Source: JBMYTN01 sp049604415 (GTDB taxonomy: Bacteria > Pseudomonadota > Alphaproteobacteria > Rhodospirillales > Rhodospirillaceae). Taken from it: a stretch of 64,000 bases of DNA. Where the stretch lies: the NCBI GenBank assembly GCA_049604415.1, contig JBMYTN010000007.1:1-64000 (forward strand). Reading direction: 5' to 3'. This document shows positions 25,943-33,255 of this stretch, one piece after another; the stretch's first letter is position 1, and every line of letters begins with the position of its first letter. A program made the position numbers and the translations under genes. The notes beneath the pieces were generated by a model. It was not told the origin of the DNA. It saw only the letters and a list, made by a program, of their open reading frames with translations, and searched no databases.

Positions 25943-27517
25943 TCACGCCGCCGCAGCGACCTCGGCCTGTTTGATGATCAACAGGGTCAGGTCGTCCAAC
26001 AGTTCTTGGTCGCCGATATGCTCTTTGACCCGGGCGACCACCGCTTGTTTGATTTCTGGTGCGCTCAGAGCGTGATTGTCGACCACGGCCTGCTGCAATT
26101 GGGGCATGCCAAACAAGGTCCCCTTGGCATCGGCGGCTTCGGTGATGCCGTCGGTGTAGAGCACGGCGATGTCCCCCGGGGCCAGGATGATTTGCTCCTG
26201 GGCCAGATATTCGCCCACATCATCGACAAGGCCTAAGGGCATGCCGAGCATCAGGGTATCGATCTCCTCCAGGGTGCCATTGGCTCGGCAGATCAGGATC
26301 GATTCATGTTGGCCGACAATGTTGAGCAGCCCTTGGGTGCCTGCTGGGCCTTGCTCCAGGTGGTAATCGAGCAGGGCGAAGGAGAGGTTTTTGCCGCTGC
26401 CCATCCGGTTGATATTGCCGGTCAGGGAGCGGTTCAGGACATTGACGATCTTTAGCAGGTCGGCTTCTTCGCTGGCGTTCAAGGTGCGCACGGCACTTTG
26501 GGTCAGCAGCATCAGCACGCCGCTGTCCAGCCCATGGCCGGTGACATCGCCAATACCAATGCGGACCCGACCGCCCTCGCTCAGCACGTCGAGATAATCG
26601 CCCCCGACCTCATGGGCGGGCTCGACATGAGTGCTAATCTCCAGCCCCTCAATGGTGCTCAGCTCGTCCTCCCGGGGCAACACCATTTCCTGGAGTTGCC
26701 GGGTCACATCCAGCTCGGCCCCCATGCGGATGTTTTCGGAGTTCAGCCGTGCATTCAACCGCTCCAGCTCGACGGTGCGTTCCCGGACCTTTTCCTCGAG
26801 CACATGGTTTTGTGAGGACAGCTCTTGGTTGGCATGGTTCAGCTTGCCAAACAGACTGCTGATGGAGCCGCGCATGGCATCTAAGGACCGGGTTAAGGAG
26901 GCGATCTCGTCATCGCCGCTGGTGTCGAGCTTTTGTTCCAGATTGCCAGCCGCCATGCGCGATGCAGCGGTCTCTAGGCTTTGCAGTGGCAAAAAGATCA
27001 GGCGCTCGGTCAGGCGGATCGAGCGGCGGATGATCAGGACCAGCATGGCGATGATTACGGCGACAAAGGCCAGCAAGGTGGCCCCGATGGTCAGCCAGAG
27101 ATCGGCCCGGGATTGGACCAGGGCGACCCGGGCGATTTCCTCGCCCTCCCGATAAATCGCGAAATCTCTGATGATATATTGCCAGCCGCTGAAGCGCTCG
27201 GCGATGGACCCTTCCAGGACATCGGGGCGGGCGGCGAAGATCTGCCCGTCCATTTTCAGGTCCATATATTCGAATTCGGGGTCCTGGATGATCGCGTCGA
27301 GAAATTGGCCGACGGCGACTTCGTCATAATTCCAGACCGAATAGGGCAGGGCGACCAGGGACAACTCCTGGGCCCGCTCCAGGCGGGTGTCGGCGGCCTT
27401 GAACAGATAGAGCGAGATGACAACCATGCCGACCAGTCCGCAGACCGTCAGCAGAATTCCGGCCATGCGAGACAAGGATTGGCCGTATTTTGCGCTAATA
27501 CTCTTCAAGGTCGTCAT
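25943..27517 (-). CDS. HAMP-PP2C (SpoIIE-type) membrane phosphatase
   Basis: 524 residues. Two membrane segments (about 18-40 and 138-162) flank a periplasmic sensor domain of roughly 95 residues. A HAMP domain (IFLPLQSLETAASRMAAGNLEQKL), a long coiled coil (LEEKVRERTVELERLNARLNSE) and a SpoIIE/PP2C domain follow, with EVGGDYLDVL, GIGDVTGHGLDSGVLML and VLYTDGITEAADAKG. The architecture is that of SiaA/HsbR-like phosphatases that switch STAS proteins. The divergent genes at 27705-29511 encode a diguanylate cyclase, an ATPase and a STAS protein, the expected partners. Convergent with, and directly abutting, the second solute-binding protein gene. Confidence 0.88.
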   Translation of the reverse strand: MTTLKSISAKYGQSLSRMAGILLTVCGLVGMVVISLYLFKAADTRLERAQELSLVALPYSVWNYDEVAVGQFLDAIIQDPEFEYMDLKMDGQIFAARPDVLEGSIAERFSGWQYIIRDFAIYREGEEIARVALVQSRADLWLTIGATLLAFVAVIIAMLVLIIRRSIRLTERLIFLPLQSLETAASRMAAGNLEQKLDTSGDDEIASLTRSLDAMRGSISSLFGKLNHANQELSSQNHVLEEKVRERTVELERLNARLNSENIRMGAELDVTRQLQEMVLPREDELSTIEGLEISTHVEPAHEVGGDYLDVLSEGGRVRIGIGDVTGHGLDSGVLMLLTQSAVRTLNASEEADLLKIVNVLNRSLTGNINRMGSGKNLSFALLDYHLEQGPAGTQGLLNIVGQHESILICRANGTLEEIDTLMLGMPLGLVDDVGEYLAQEQIILAPGDIAVLYTDGITEAADAKGTLFGMPQLQQAVVDNHALSAPEIKQAVVARVKEHIGDQELLDDLTLLIIKQAEVAAAA

Positions 27518-27620
27518 TGTTGTAAGTCCAGCAGAACACTAGAGAAGAAAAAGAGGCGACCTTCTGGAGCACGGCACTCCTTTTGATATAGGGCTGGAGT
27601 TATGCCGGTAGAATATCGCT

Positions 27621-27650
27621 TTGACAACCTGCTCCGGCACCCGCGATAGT
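27621..27650 (+). promoter_or_regulatory. Candidate sigma-70 promoter of the diguanylate cyclase unit
   Basis: TTGACA (27621-27626) is followed after 18 bases by GATAGT (27645-27650), about 55 bases before the chosen start codon. The TTG of this -35 box could be mistaken for a start codon, giving a longer protein; the promoter reading is preferred. Confidence 0.4.
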
Positions 27651-27704
27651 ATAGACCCATCCATTCTTGAGTTTGTCTCCACGGCCGTGAACGCACCCAC
27701 CGAC

Positions 27705-28538
27705 ATGAAAAAAACCATGGATACCCTAAGTGAGCAGGTTCGCCGCCTGGAGCACGAGGCCGCTGAATTGAAGCAGGCCAATGAGGATTTGGAAATAGCC
27801 TATTCCACCGCCATTGAACATGGCGACACCATTGAGTCCGAGCTCTATGCGACGATTGCCAAGCTCAATGATGAGGTCCGCGAGCGCATCATTGCCGAGC
27901 GTCGGTTGGAACAGGTGGTCCGGGCGGTTAAAGAGCAGAAAAAAGATCTGGAGGCCATTGTCCAGACCATCACCGAGCATAGTGATGGCATCGATTCCGA
28001 ATGGCTGCAGCGCTATGAGGAAATGGAAAGCCAGGCCTTGCGTGATCCGCTGACCGGCATCCCCAATCGGCGGGCCTTTGATGAGAACCTGTCCAAGGAG
28101 TGGCAGAAATGCGCCCATCATGAACAGCCTTTGGGGCTGTTGTTCGGCGACATTGATCATTTCAAAGAGTTCAACGACACCTATGGCCATTCCGAGGGCG
28201 ACCGGGCTTTGACCATTGTGGCCAACACCCTGAGCCAAGTCTGCCGCAAGCAATATGATCTGGTTGCTCGGGTTGGCGGCGAGGAGTTCGCTGTTCTGCT
28301 GCGCGGGGTGGATGCGGATGTCGCGGCTTCGGCGGGCGAGAAGGCCTTGGAGGCGATCCGTGCCCAGGCGGTGCCCCATGAAAAATCCCCCCATGGCATT
28401 CTGACCATGAGTTTTGGCATCACCTCGGTGACGCCGACCAAGGATCTGGATCCCATCGAGGATTTCTACACCCGGGCCGATGTGATGCTCTATAAGGCAA
28501 AGCAGGCGGGACGCAATCGGATCTGCCTGTCCAAATAA
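27705..28538 (+). CDS. Diguanylate cyclase (GGDEF) with N-terminal coiled coil
   Basis: About 277 residues from ATG 27705. The first 120 residues form a coiled coil (LSEQVRRLEHEAAELKQANEDL and ERRLEQVVRAVKEQKKDLEA). The GGDEF domain follows: RDPLTGIPNRRAFDE, FGDIDHFKEFNDTYGHSEGDRAL and the active-site VARVGGEEFAVLL. An inhibitory RxxD site is not obvious before the GGEEF. It makes c-di-GMP from two GTP. It lies with the ATPase and STAS genes and opposite a PP2C gene, like the SiaD or HsbD cyclases that are switched on by a STAS-type partner. A GTG at 27687 is an alternative start. Confidence 0.85.
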   Translation: MKKTMDTLSEQVRRLEHEAAELKQANEDLEIAYSTAIEHGDTIESELYATIAKLNDEVRERIIAERRLEQVVRAVKEQKKDLEAIVQTITEHSDGIDSEWLQRYEEMESQALRDPLTGIPNRRAFDENLSKEWQKCAHHEQPLGLLFGDIDHFKEFNDTYGHSEGDRALTIVANTLSQVCRKQYDLVARVGGEEFAVLLRGVDADVAASAGEKALEAIRAQAVPHEKSPHGILTMSFGITSVTPTKDLDPIEDFYTRADVMLYKAKQAGRNRICLSK

Positions 28539-28565
28539 GCCAGGGGACGGTTTGGAGGAGTGTCC

Positions 28566-29141
28566 ATGACCGATGTGATCGGTGACTTCAAGGCAGTGCA
28601 AAGTTCCGGGGAAACGGAATGCCTGTCGCTGAGTTTTTCACCCGGGTCCCGGCCCATCAAACAGCGCTGGCGCAATAATGGCTTGTCGGCGGATTTTTTG
28701 GGCGACTATGTGACGACCTTCTTTCCGAAAGAGGAAGAAGACACTGCGACCATTTCTCGGCAGGCGGAAATCAAGAATGCGGTGACCTATATCGCCAATG
28801 AACTGCTCGAGAACGCGATGAAATATGCCGATGAGCGGTTCGCGATCCCGATCACCATTCGCCTGGAAATGCATCAGGACATGTTGGTGTTTTCGGAATC
28901 CAACGCCATTGGCAGTGCCCAAGCGGCCACCTTTCGTGCCTTCATTGACTGGCTCAGCTCCGGCGATCCGGAAGTGCTTTACATGGAGGCTCTGGAGAAC
29001 TCCGCGACCCGGGAAGATGGTGGCTCCGGCCTTGGTCTGATCACAATGATGAACGACTATGGCGCTCGGCTGGCTTGGCAGATCGACCCCAATGATGATG
29101 ACTCTGTGGTCGTAACCACCCAAGTTACGATCTCTGTTTAA
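28566..29141 (+). CDS. Histidine-kinase-like ATPase, slr1658/SiaB-type
   Basis: 191 residues. The N box ELLENAMKYA and the G-rich GGSGLGLITMMNDYG identify a GHKL ATPase fold without phosphoacceptor or sensor parts. It belongs to the slr1658/SiaB-like group, which acts as kinase or partner of STAS proteins. GGAGGAG ends five bases before the ATG at 28566; the GTG at 28560 overlaps that site and is rejected. The gene sits 27 bases after the diguanylate cyclase and 16 before the STAS gene, so the three are one operon. It probably phosphorylates the STAS protein and is opposed by the PP2C protein at 25943-27517. Confidence 0.82.
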   Translation: MTDVIGDFKAVQSSGETECLSLSFSPGSRPIKQRWRNNGLSADFLGDYVTTFFPKEEEDTATISRQAEIKNAVTYIANELLENAMKYADERFAIPITIRLEMHQDMLVFSESNAIGSAQAATFRAFIDWLSSGDPEVLYMEALENSATREDGGSGLGLITMMNDYGARLAWQIDPNDDDSVVVTTQVTISV

Positions 29142-29157
29142 AGGACCGTTCCTGATC

Positions 29158-29511
29158 ATGACCGACACGATCACAATCGAAGATGAAACCTACCGGATCG
29201 ACTATGATCCGAAGATCGGCAAGGTCGATATTGCGGGTGTTATGCGGCTGAATGGCTTGCAGGAATACGCTCCGATTTCCGCTTTGCTGTCCAATGCGGT
29301 GCAGGAACAAAAGACCTTGGCCCTGGATCTCTCCCGCTTGGAATTCCTCAACAGCTCGGGCATTGCCGTGCTGTCCAAATTCATCATCGAGGTCCGCAAT
29401 CGAGCGGATATTGAGCTGACCCTGGAAGGCTCTAAGGACATTGCCTGGCAGGCCAAGTCTTTGCCGAATTTGAAGCGCCTGATGCCCGCTTTGGAGCTGG
29501 CGTACAAATAA
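29158..29511 (+). CDS. STAS-domain protein (anti-sigma factor antagonist type, slr1659-like)
   Basis: 117 residues. The core TLALDLSRLEFLNSSGIAVLSKFIIEV is the STAS phosphorylation loop; Ser in LNSSG is the expected phosphosite. The preceding strand IDYDPKIGKVDIAGVMRL and the final LPNLKRLMPALELAYK fit small single-domain regulators. It should exist in phosphorylated and free forms, set by the neighbouring ATPase and PP2C phosphatase, and may control the diguanylate cyclase in the same operon. Last gene of the operon; a strong terminator follows. Confidence 0.87.
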   Translation: MTDTITIEDETYRIDYDPKIGKVDIAGVMRLNGLQEYAPISALLSNAVQEQKTLALDLSRLEFLNSSGIAVLSKFIIEVRNRADIELTLEGSKDIAWQAKSLPNLKRLMPALELAYK

Positions 29512-29543
29512 TTCTACGTCCTAGCGTTCTTCGGAACACATAG

Positions 29544-29585
29544 AAAAGACCCCTCCGGATCGGGCATCCGGAGGGGTCTTTTGTT
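29544..29585. terminator. Strong bidirectional intrinsic terminator
   Basis: A perfect 17-base stem, AAAAGACCCCTCCGGAT at 29544-29560 and its complement at 29566-29582, closes a 5-base loop and is followed by TTGTTTT. It lies between the convergent STAS and doxX genes and can serve both directions. Confidence 0.92.
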
Positions 29586-29603
29586 TTGGTGATGGTGTTG
29601 GGG

Positions 29604-30032
29604 TTAGGCGGTGGCGTTGGCCAGATAGACCCCGCGCGATTTTTCGAAGCTGAGCGCGTAGGCCCCATTGCCGAGGAAGCCTTGGGCCAGGGCGGCGGCG
29701 GCCAGGAAGGCCGGATATTCCCAACCGCCATTGGGTGCGCTGAACAGCCAGCCATTGGCGAAGTGGACCGACAGGGCACCCAGCAGCAGCGGGATTGTGG
29801 CCAGGGCAACCCAGCGGGCATAGAGGCCAGCGATCAGCAGCAGGCCACCGCCGATTTCGGCGACAATGGTCACATAGGCCAGCCAGCCGGGGAAGCCGAC
29901 GGATTCAAAGAAGGCCACGGTTCCGGCGACGGTGAAGACGGAGACTTTCAGCCAGCCATGGGCAACGAACATGATGCCGAGAGCCAATCGCAGAACCAGG
30001 GCACCGTAAGCGGGGTTGTTGAGGGTTTGCAT
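29604..30032 (-). CDS. DoxX family membrane protein
   Basis: 142 residues with four hydrophobic segments. ALVLRLALGIMFVAHGWLKV, FPGWLAYVTIVAEIGGGLLLIAGLYARW and HFANGWLF are typical of the DoxX/YphA family. The ATG at 30032 follows AAGGAAAC; in-frame codons farther upstream are not hydrophobic or conserved. It is divergent from a LysR-type regulator, which probably controls it in response to an electrophile or oxidant, as in many DoxX/LysR pairs. The specific activity is unknown. Confidence 0.88.
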   Translation of the reverse strand: MQTLNNPAYGALVLRLALGIMFVAHGWLKVSVFTVAGTVAFFESVGFPGWLAYVTIVAEIGGGLLLIAGLYARWVALATIPLLLGALSVHFANGWLFSAPNGGWEYPAFLAAAALAQGFLGNGAYALSFEKSRGVYLANATA

Positions 30033-30111
30033 AACGGGGTTTCCTTCTCGAAGCGAGATCTTGGGGGATGGGGAAGGGATCAGCGCCGGTTGGGTGCGCT
30101 GTGTTCGTGAG

Positions 30112-30130
30112 GAGAATGTGTCGCATTCTC
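30112..30130. promoter_or_regulatory. Inverted repeat between doxX and lysR (site 1)
   Basis: GAGAATG (30112-30118) and CATTCTC (30124-30130) form a 7-base inverted repeat with 5-base spacer in the doxX-lysR intergenic region. Candidate regulator site. Confidence 0.4.
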
Positions 30131-30148
30131 GCCTTGTGCAGAAGTCTT

Positions 30149-30169
30149 CAACGAACAAACATTTCGTTG
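30149..30169. promoter_or_regulatory. Inverted repeat between doxX and lysR (site 2)
   Basis: CAACGAA (30149-30155) and TTCGTTG (30163-30169) are perfect 7-base arms with a 7-base spacer, the dyad size LysR proteins usually bind. It lies 43 bases before the lysR start, where an autoregulatory recognition site is expected. Confidence 0.5.
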
Positions 30170-30211
30170 CTATATTGCGAACGATGATGGGGCCGTCTTT
30201 GGAGGTGTTTG

Positions 30212-31108
30212 ATGGACTTGGTGCAGATCCGAACCTTTATGGCGATCATTGAGGAGAAGGGGTTGTCTGCGGCGGCGCGTCGGCTGGGGATCAATAAGAG
30301 CATTTGTTCCCGGCGTCTGGGGGAGTTGGAAACGAGCTTGGGTGTGCAATTGGTGCGGCGGTCCAGCCGGTCGGTGAACCCGACGGATTTGGGCAGTTTG
30401 TTTTACGGCCAATGCCAGGAGATTCTGCGGCAGGTGGAGACGGCAACGGCCCTGGTGACCGGGGCCCATGCGGAGGTTTCCGGGCCGCTGCGGATCACGG
30501 CTCCGATGGTGTTTAACGGTCCGCGCTTTCAGCCAATCCTGCACAGCTTCGTCGCGCGCTATGACAAGGTGCAGCTTTATTTGCATTTTTCCGATGCCCG
30601 GGAGGATTTGTTGGCCTCGGGGTTTGATGCGGGCATTCGGATTGGCGAATTGAGTGATTCAGCGTTGATTTCCAAGAAGGTTGGCAGCAGTCGGCTGTTG
30701 GTTTGTGCAGCGCCGTCTTATTTGGCGGAGCGGGGCGTGCCGGAGCATCCCGATGCGCTAAACGAGCATGAGTGTTTGATGTACAGCCATTTGTCAGGGG
30801 GCAGCAGCTGGGTGTTTGAGCGGGATGGGGAGAAGCTGCGCAAGCGGCTGACGGCAGCGACCAGTTCCAACAATGGAGAGTTTCTGTGTGGCTTGGCGGA
30901 GGCGGGGGCGGGGATTGTGCGTCTGCCTGATTTTATTGTTCAGCCTGCGCTTGATGCGGGGCGGTTGAGGGTTTTGCTGGCGGATTTTGCCAGCCCGCGC
31001 CATGGGATTTACATCATCTATCCGGAGCGCCGTCATTTGGGAGCGAGCGTACGGGCCTTTATCGACCATGTGGCCGCTGGCTTGGCAGAGGCGATGGGAT
31101 CGCCGTAA
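30212..31108 (+). CDS. LysR family transcriptional regulator (divergent from doxX)
   Basis: 298 residues. N-terminal winged helix (MDLVQIRTFMAIIEEKGLSAAARRLGINKSICSRRLGEL, shown only in part here by its LSAAARRLGI core) and a substrate-binding-like effector domain (GPLRITAPMVF, DAGIRIGELSDSALISKKVG, HGIYIIYPERRHLGASVRAFIDHV). The pattern is that of the CrgA/DsdC-like LysR branch. The ATG at 30212 follows GGAGGTG. It most likely controls doxX, with two inverted repeats in the 180-base spacer as candidate sites. The ligand is unknown. Confidence 0.9.
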   Translation: MDLVQIRTFMAIIEEKGLSAAARRLGINKSICSRRLGELETSLGVQLVRRSSRSVNPTDLGSLFYGQCQEILRQVETATALVTGAHAEVSGPLRITAPMVFNGPRFQPILHSFVARYDKVQLYLHFSDAREDLLASGFDAGIRIGELSDSALISKKVGSSRLLVCAAPSYLAERGVPEHPDALNEHECLMYSHLSGGSSWVFERDGEKLRKRLTAATSSNNGEFLCGLAEAGAGIVRLPDFIVQPALDAGRLRVLLADFASPRHGIYIIYPERRHLGASVRAFIDHVAAGLAEAMGSP

Positions 31109-31148
31109 ACGGATGCGGGGGTTTGGGGGCGCGCTCGCGCCCCCAATC

Positions 31149-31568
31149 TTATGACTTCCAGGGGTCAATAATTTCTATTGTCGTTCCAGCGAAGTCTTTT
31201 ACGTTGCGGGTGGCAAGTTTCGCTCCGGCCATGGCGCAGATTGATGCGATCATTAAATCGGCGATGTCGATATGGAGGCCAGAACGCCGTCGCATAAGGA
31301 CAAGGGTGGCATAGGTTTCGGCTGCTTCTTCTCCGAAGCCGAGGACGGGCAGTCCAGTTCCACTCGCCAAGACCTTATTCAGTGTTTCCGAAAGAAATAG
31401 CTGTCGTTTGCCTGGGGGGAGAATGGCAATTCCCGCTCTGAGTTCAGCCAAGGTTATGGCCGTGGTCGCGAAGTTTTCATGTTCCGCACTGAGAAACCAT
31501 TGCAGTACCGCAGGGTCTGGTCCGGGTTTCATCAACTCGGACAGAACATTCGTATCCAAGATGACCAA
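31149..31568 (-). CDS. PIN-domain toxin (VapC/FitB-type)
   Basis: 139 residues. MVILDTNVLSELMKPGPD starts the PIN fold with the first catalytic Asp (Asp5); LAELRAG gives the conserved Glu; HIDIADLMIAS and TRNVKDFAGTTIEIIDPW provide the remaining acidic residues and the typical end. These enzymes cleave RNA when freed of the antitoxin. It starts nine bases after the antitoxin stop in the same operon. The C-terminal NVKDF-x-G-x-x-I-x-x-IDPW is characteristic of FitB-like toxins. Confidence 0.92.
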   Translation of the reverse strand: MVILDTNVLSELMKPGPDPAVLQWFLSAEHENFATTAITLAELRAGIAILPPGKRQLFLSETLNKVLASGTGLPVLGFGEEAAETYATLVLMRRRSGLHIDIADLMIASICAMAGAKLATRNVKDFAGTTIEIIDPWKS

Positions 31569-31577
31569 TGTTTGATC

Positions 31578-31817
31578 TTAAAGTTCTGCAATGCCGCTAC
31601 GGCTGGAACGTGACCGGTCCAGGTCAAGATCGATGCCGTTTTCCGCACCGAAGTTCTGCTGCATTGCCGCCAAGAGTTCCGGGCCATTCATGCCACCGGC
31701 GGCTTGGCGCAAGATTGTCCGGACTTCCTCTTCGAGGGAACGCCCGTGACGTGCGGCTCTGAGCTTCAGGCGATTTTTCACGTCGTCTTCAATGTCTCGG
31801 ATATTGATCCGTGCCAT
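31578..31817 (-). CDS. FitA/VapB-type ribbon-helix-helix antitoxin
   Basis: 79 residues. MARINIRDIEDDVKNRLKLRAARHGRSLEEEVRTIL is the Arc/FitA ribbon-helix-helix domain (partly quoted by its RAARHGRSLEEEVR core), followed by a flexible acidic tail that should fill the toxin active site (NGIDLDLDRSRSSRSG). It is the first gene of the pair and probably represses the operon with the toxin. The purU 3' end lies about 100 bases to its right. Confidence 0.9.
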   Translation of the reverse strand: MARINIRDIEDDVKNRLKLRAARHGRSLEEEVRTILRQAAGGMNGPELLAAMQQNFGAENGIDLDLDRSRSSRSGIAEL

Positions 31818-31919
31818 TAAGGCAGCTCCATTCGGTTGATTAAGACCACTCCCCAGATGGTGGCATATGACGTCAAAAACGTCAAACCAGTCACTCGCTG
31901 TTTAAGCCCGAGCGCGTCT

Positions 31920-32855
31920 TTAAACCTTCCGCGATTCATAGTCGCCGCGACCGGCGGGGAAGACGACCACTTTGTTGCCGCTGATAAAGGCGCGGTGCTT
32001 GATATGGGCGTGGATCGCCCGCGCCAGCACCGTGCTTTCCACATCGCGGCCCAGGGAAGCAAAGTCATTGGCGGTCTGAGCATGGGTGACCCGGACAATG
32101 TCTTGCTCGATGATCGGACCCTCATCCAGCTCGCTGGTGACGTAATGGGAGGTCGCGCCGATCAGCTTGACGCCGCGCGCATAGGCTTGGTGATAGGGCT
32201 TGGCACCAATAAAGCTGGGCAGGAAGGAATGGTGGATGTTGATGATCCGCCCGGCCATTTTGCGGCACATGTCATCGGACAGGATTTGCATGTAACGCGC
32301 CAGGACCACCAGTTCCGCCTCGGTCTCTTGGATCAGGTCCCACAGCTTGGCTTCGGCCTCCGGCTTGGTCTCCTTGGTCACCTTGATGCAATAGAAAGGC
32401 AGGTCGTGGTTCACGACGACTTTTTGGTGGTCCATATGGTTGGAGACCACGGCGACAATATCGATCGGCAGGGCGCCAATCCGCCAGCGATAGAGCAGGT
32501 CGATCAGGCAATGGCCCAGCTTGGAGACCATCAGGATGACCTTCATCCGGTCGCGCACATTGTGCAGCTGGTAGGTCATGCCCAAGGCTTCGGCCACCGG
32601 TGCAAACCCCTCGGCCAGATCGGTTTGGGATTTGCCAAGCTCGCTGCGGAAGGCCACCCGCATGAAGAAGGTGCCGTTTTCCGTATCGTCGAATTGCGAG
32701 GAATCGGTGATGTTGCATCCGGCCTCGGCCAAATAGCCGGAGATTGCGGCCACAATCCCCCGCGAAGAGGTGCAGCTGACCGTCAGGACAAAGGCCTCGT
32801 TTTGTTTTGTGGCGGCGGGGAGCTGTTCGTTTAACGCAGTCGGGTGAATGTTCAT
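31920..32855 (-). CDS. purU: Formyltetrahydrofolate deformylase PurU
   Basis: 311 residues from ATG 32855 (GAGGG upstream). An N-terminal ACT-like domain (FVLTVSCTSSRGIVAAISGYLAEAGCNITDSSQF) precedes the formyltransferase-fold catalytic domain with LVVLARYMQILS, INIHHSFLPSF, GVKLIGATSHYV and LDEGPIIEQD; the catalytic His and Asp of this family are in these blocks. It releases formate from 10-formyl-THF. It is the last gene of the leftward catabolic operon, 17 bases after the preceding gene. It would dispose of C1 units made by the GcvT-type demethylating flavoprotein encoded nearby. Confidence 0.93.
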   Translation of the reverse strand: MNIHPTALNEQLPAATKQNEAFVLTVSCTSSRGIVAAISGYLAEAGCNITDSSQFDDTENGTFFMRVAFRSELGKSQTDLAEGFAPVAEALGMTYQLHNVRDRMKVILMVSKLGHCLIDLLYRWRIGALPIDIVAVVSNHMDHQKVVVNHDLPFYCIKVTKETKPEAEAKLWDLIQETEAELVVLARYMQILSDDMCRKMAGRIINIHHSFLPSFIGAKPYHQAYARGVKLIGATSHYVTSELDEGPIIEQDIVRVTHAQTANDFASLGRDVESTVLARAIHAHIKHRAFISGNKVVVFPAGRGDYESRKV

Positions 32856-32872
32856 AGGACCCTCATAACACT

Positions 32873-33253
32873 CTACTGCTCGCCCAGGACCTTGCGGGCG
32901 GCGCGGAAACATTCCAGCGCCTGGGGCACGCCGCAATAGATCGCGATGACATGGATGATGGCGCGGATCTCCTCTGGGGTGACGCCATTGTTGAGCGCCC
33001 CCCGGCAATGCAGTTCCCATTCCTGCATTTTGCCCAGCGCGCCGATCATCGACAGGTTCATCATCGAGCGGGTCTTGGCATCGATGGTGTCATCGCCCCA
33101 GCCAAAGCCCCAGCACCAGGCGGTCATGGCCTCCTGAAACGGGCGGGTCAGGTCATCGGCGGCATTCAGGCTGCGCTCGACATATTCCGCGCCCAGGGTC
33201 GCCTTGCGTTGCTCCAAGCCCTTGAGAAACAGATCCTCATCAAACACGCCCAT
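32873..33253 (-). CDS. Carboxymuconolactone decarboxylase (CMD) family protein
   Basis: 126 residues. AWCWGFGWGDDTIDAKTRSMMNLSMIGALGKMQEWELHCRGALNNGVTPEEI (quoted by core WELHCRGALNNGVT) is the CMD/AhpD fold; the single conserved Cys-His region is seen as LHC, but the CxxC pair of AhpD is missing, so it is more like gamma-carboxymuconolactone decarboxylase than a peroxidase partner. GGAGGCTGAGC precedes the ATG at 33253, two bases after the aldehyde dehydrogenase stop. Role in the pathway is not known; it may act on a ring-opened intermediate. Confidence 0.85.
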   Translation of the reverse strand: MGVFDEDLFLKGLEQRKATLGAEYVERSLNAADDLTRPFQEAMTAWCWGFGWGDDTIDAKTRSMMNLSMIGALGKMQEWELHCRGALNNGVTPEEIRAIIHVIAIYCGVPQALECFRAARKVLGEQ

Positions 33254-33255
33254 GC

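Noticed and set aside
27621..27704. TTG start extending the diguanylate cyclase by 28 residues
   Set aside because: The TTG is part of a TTGACA box that forms a credible promoter.
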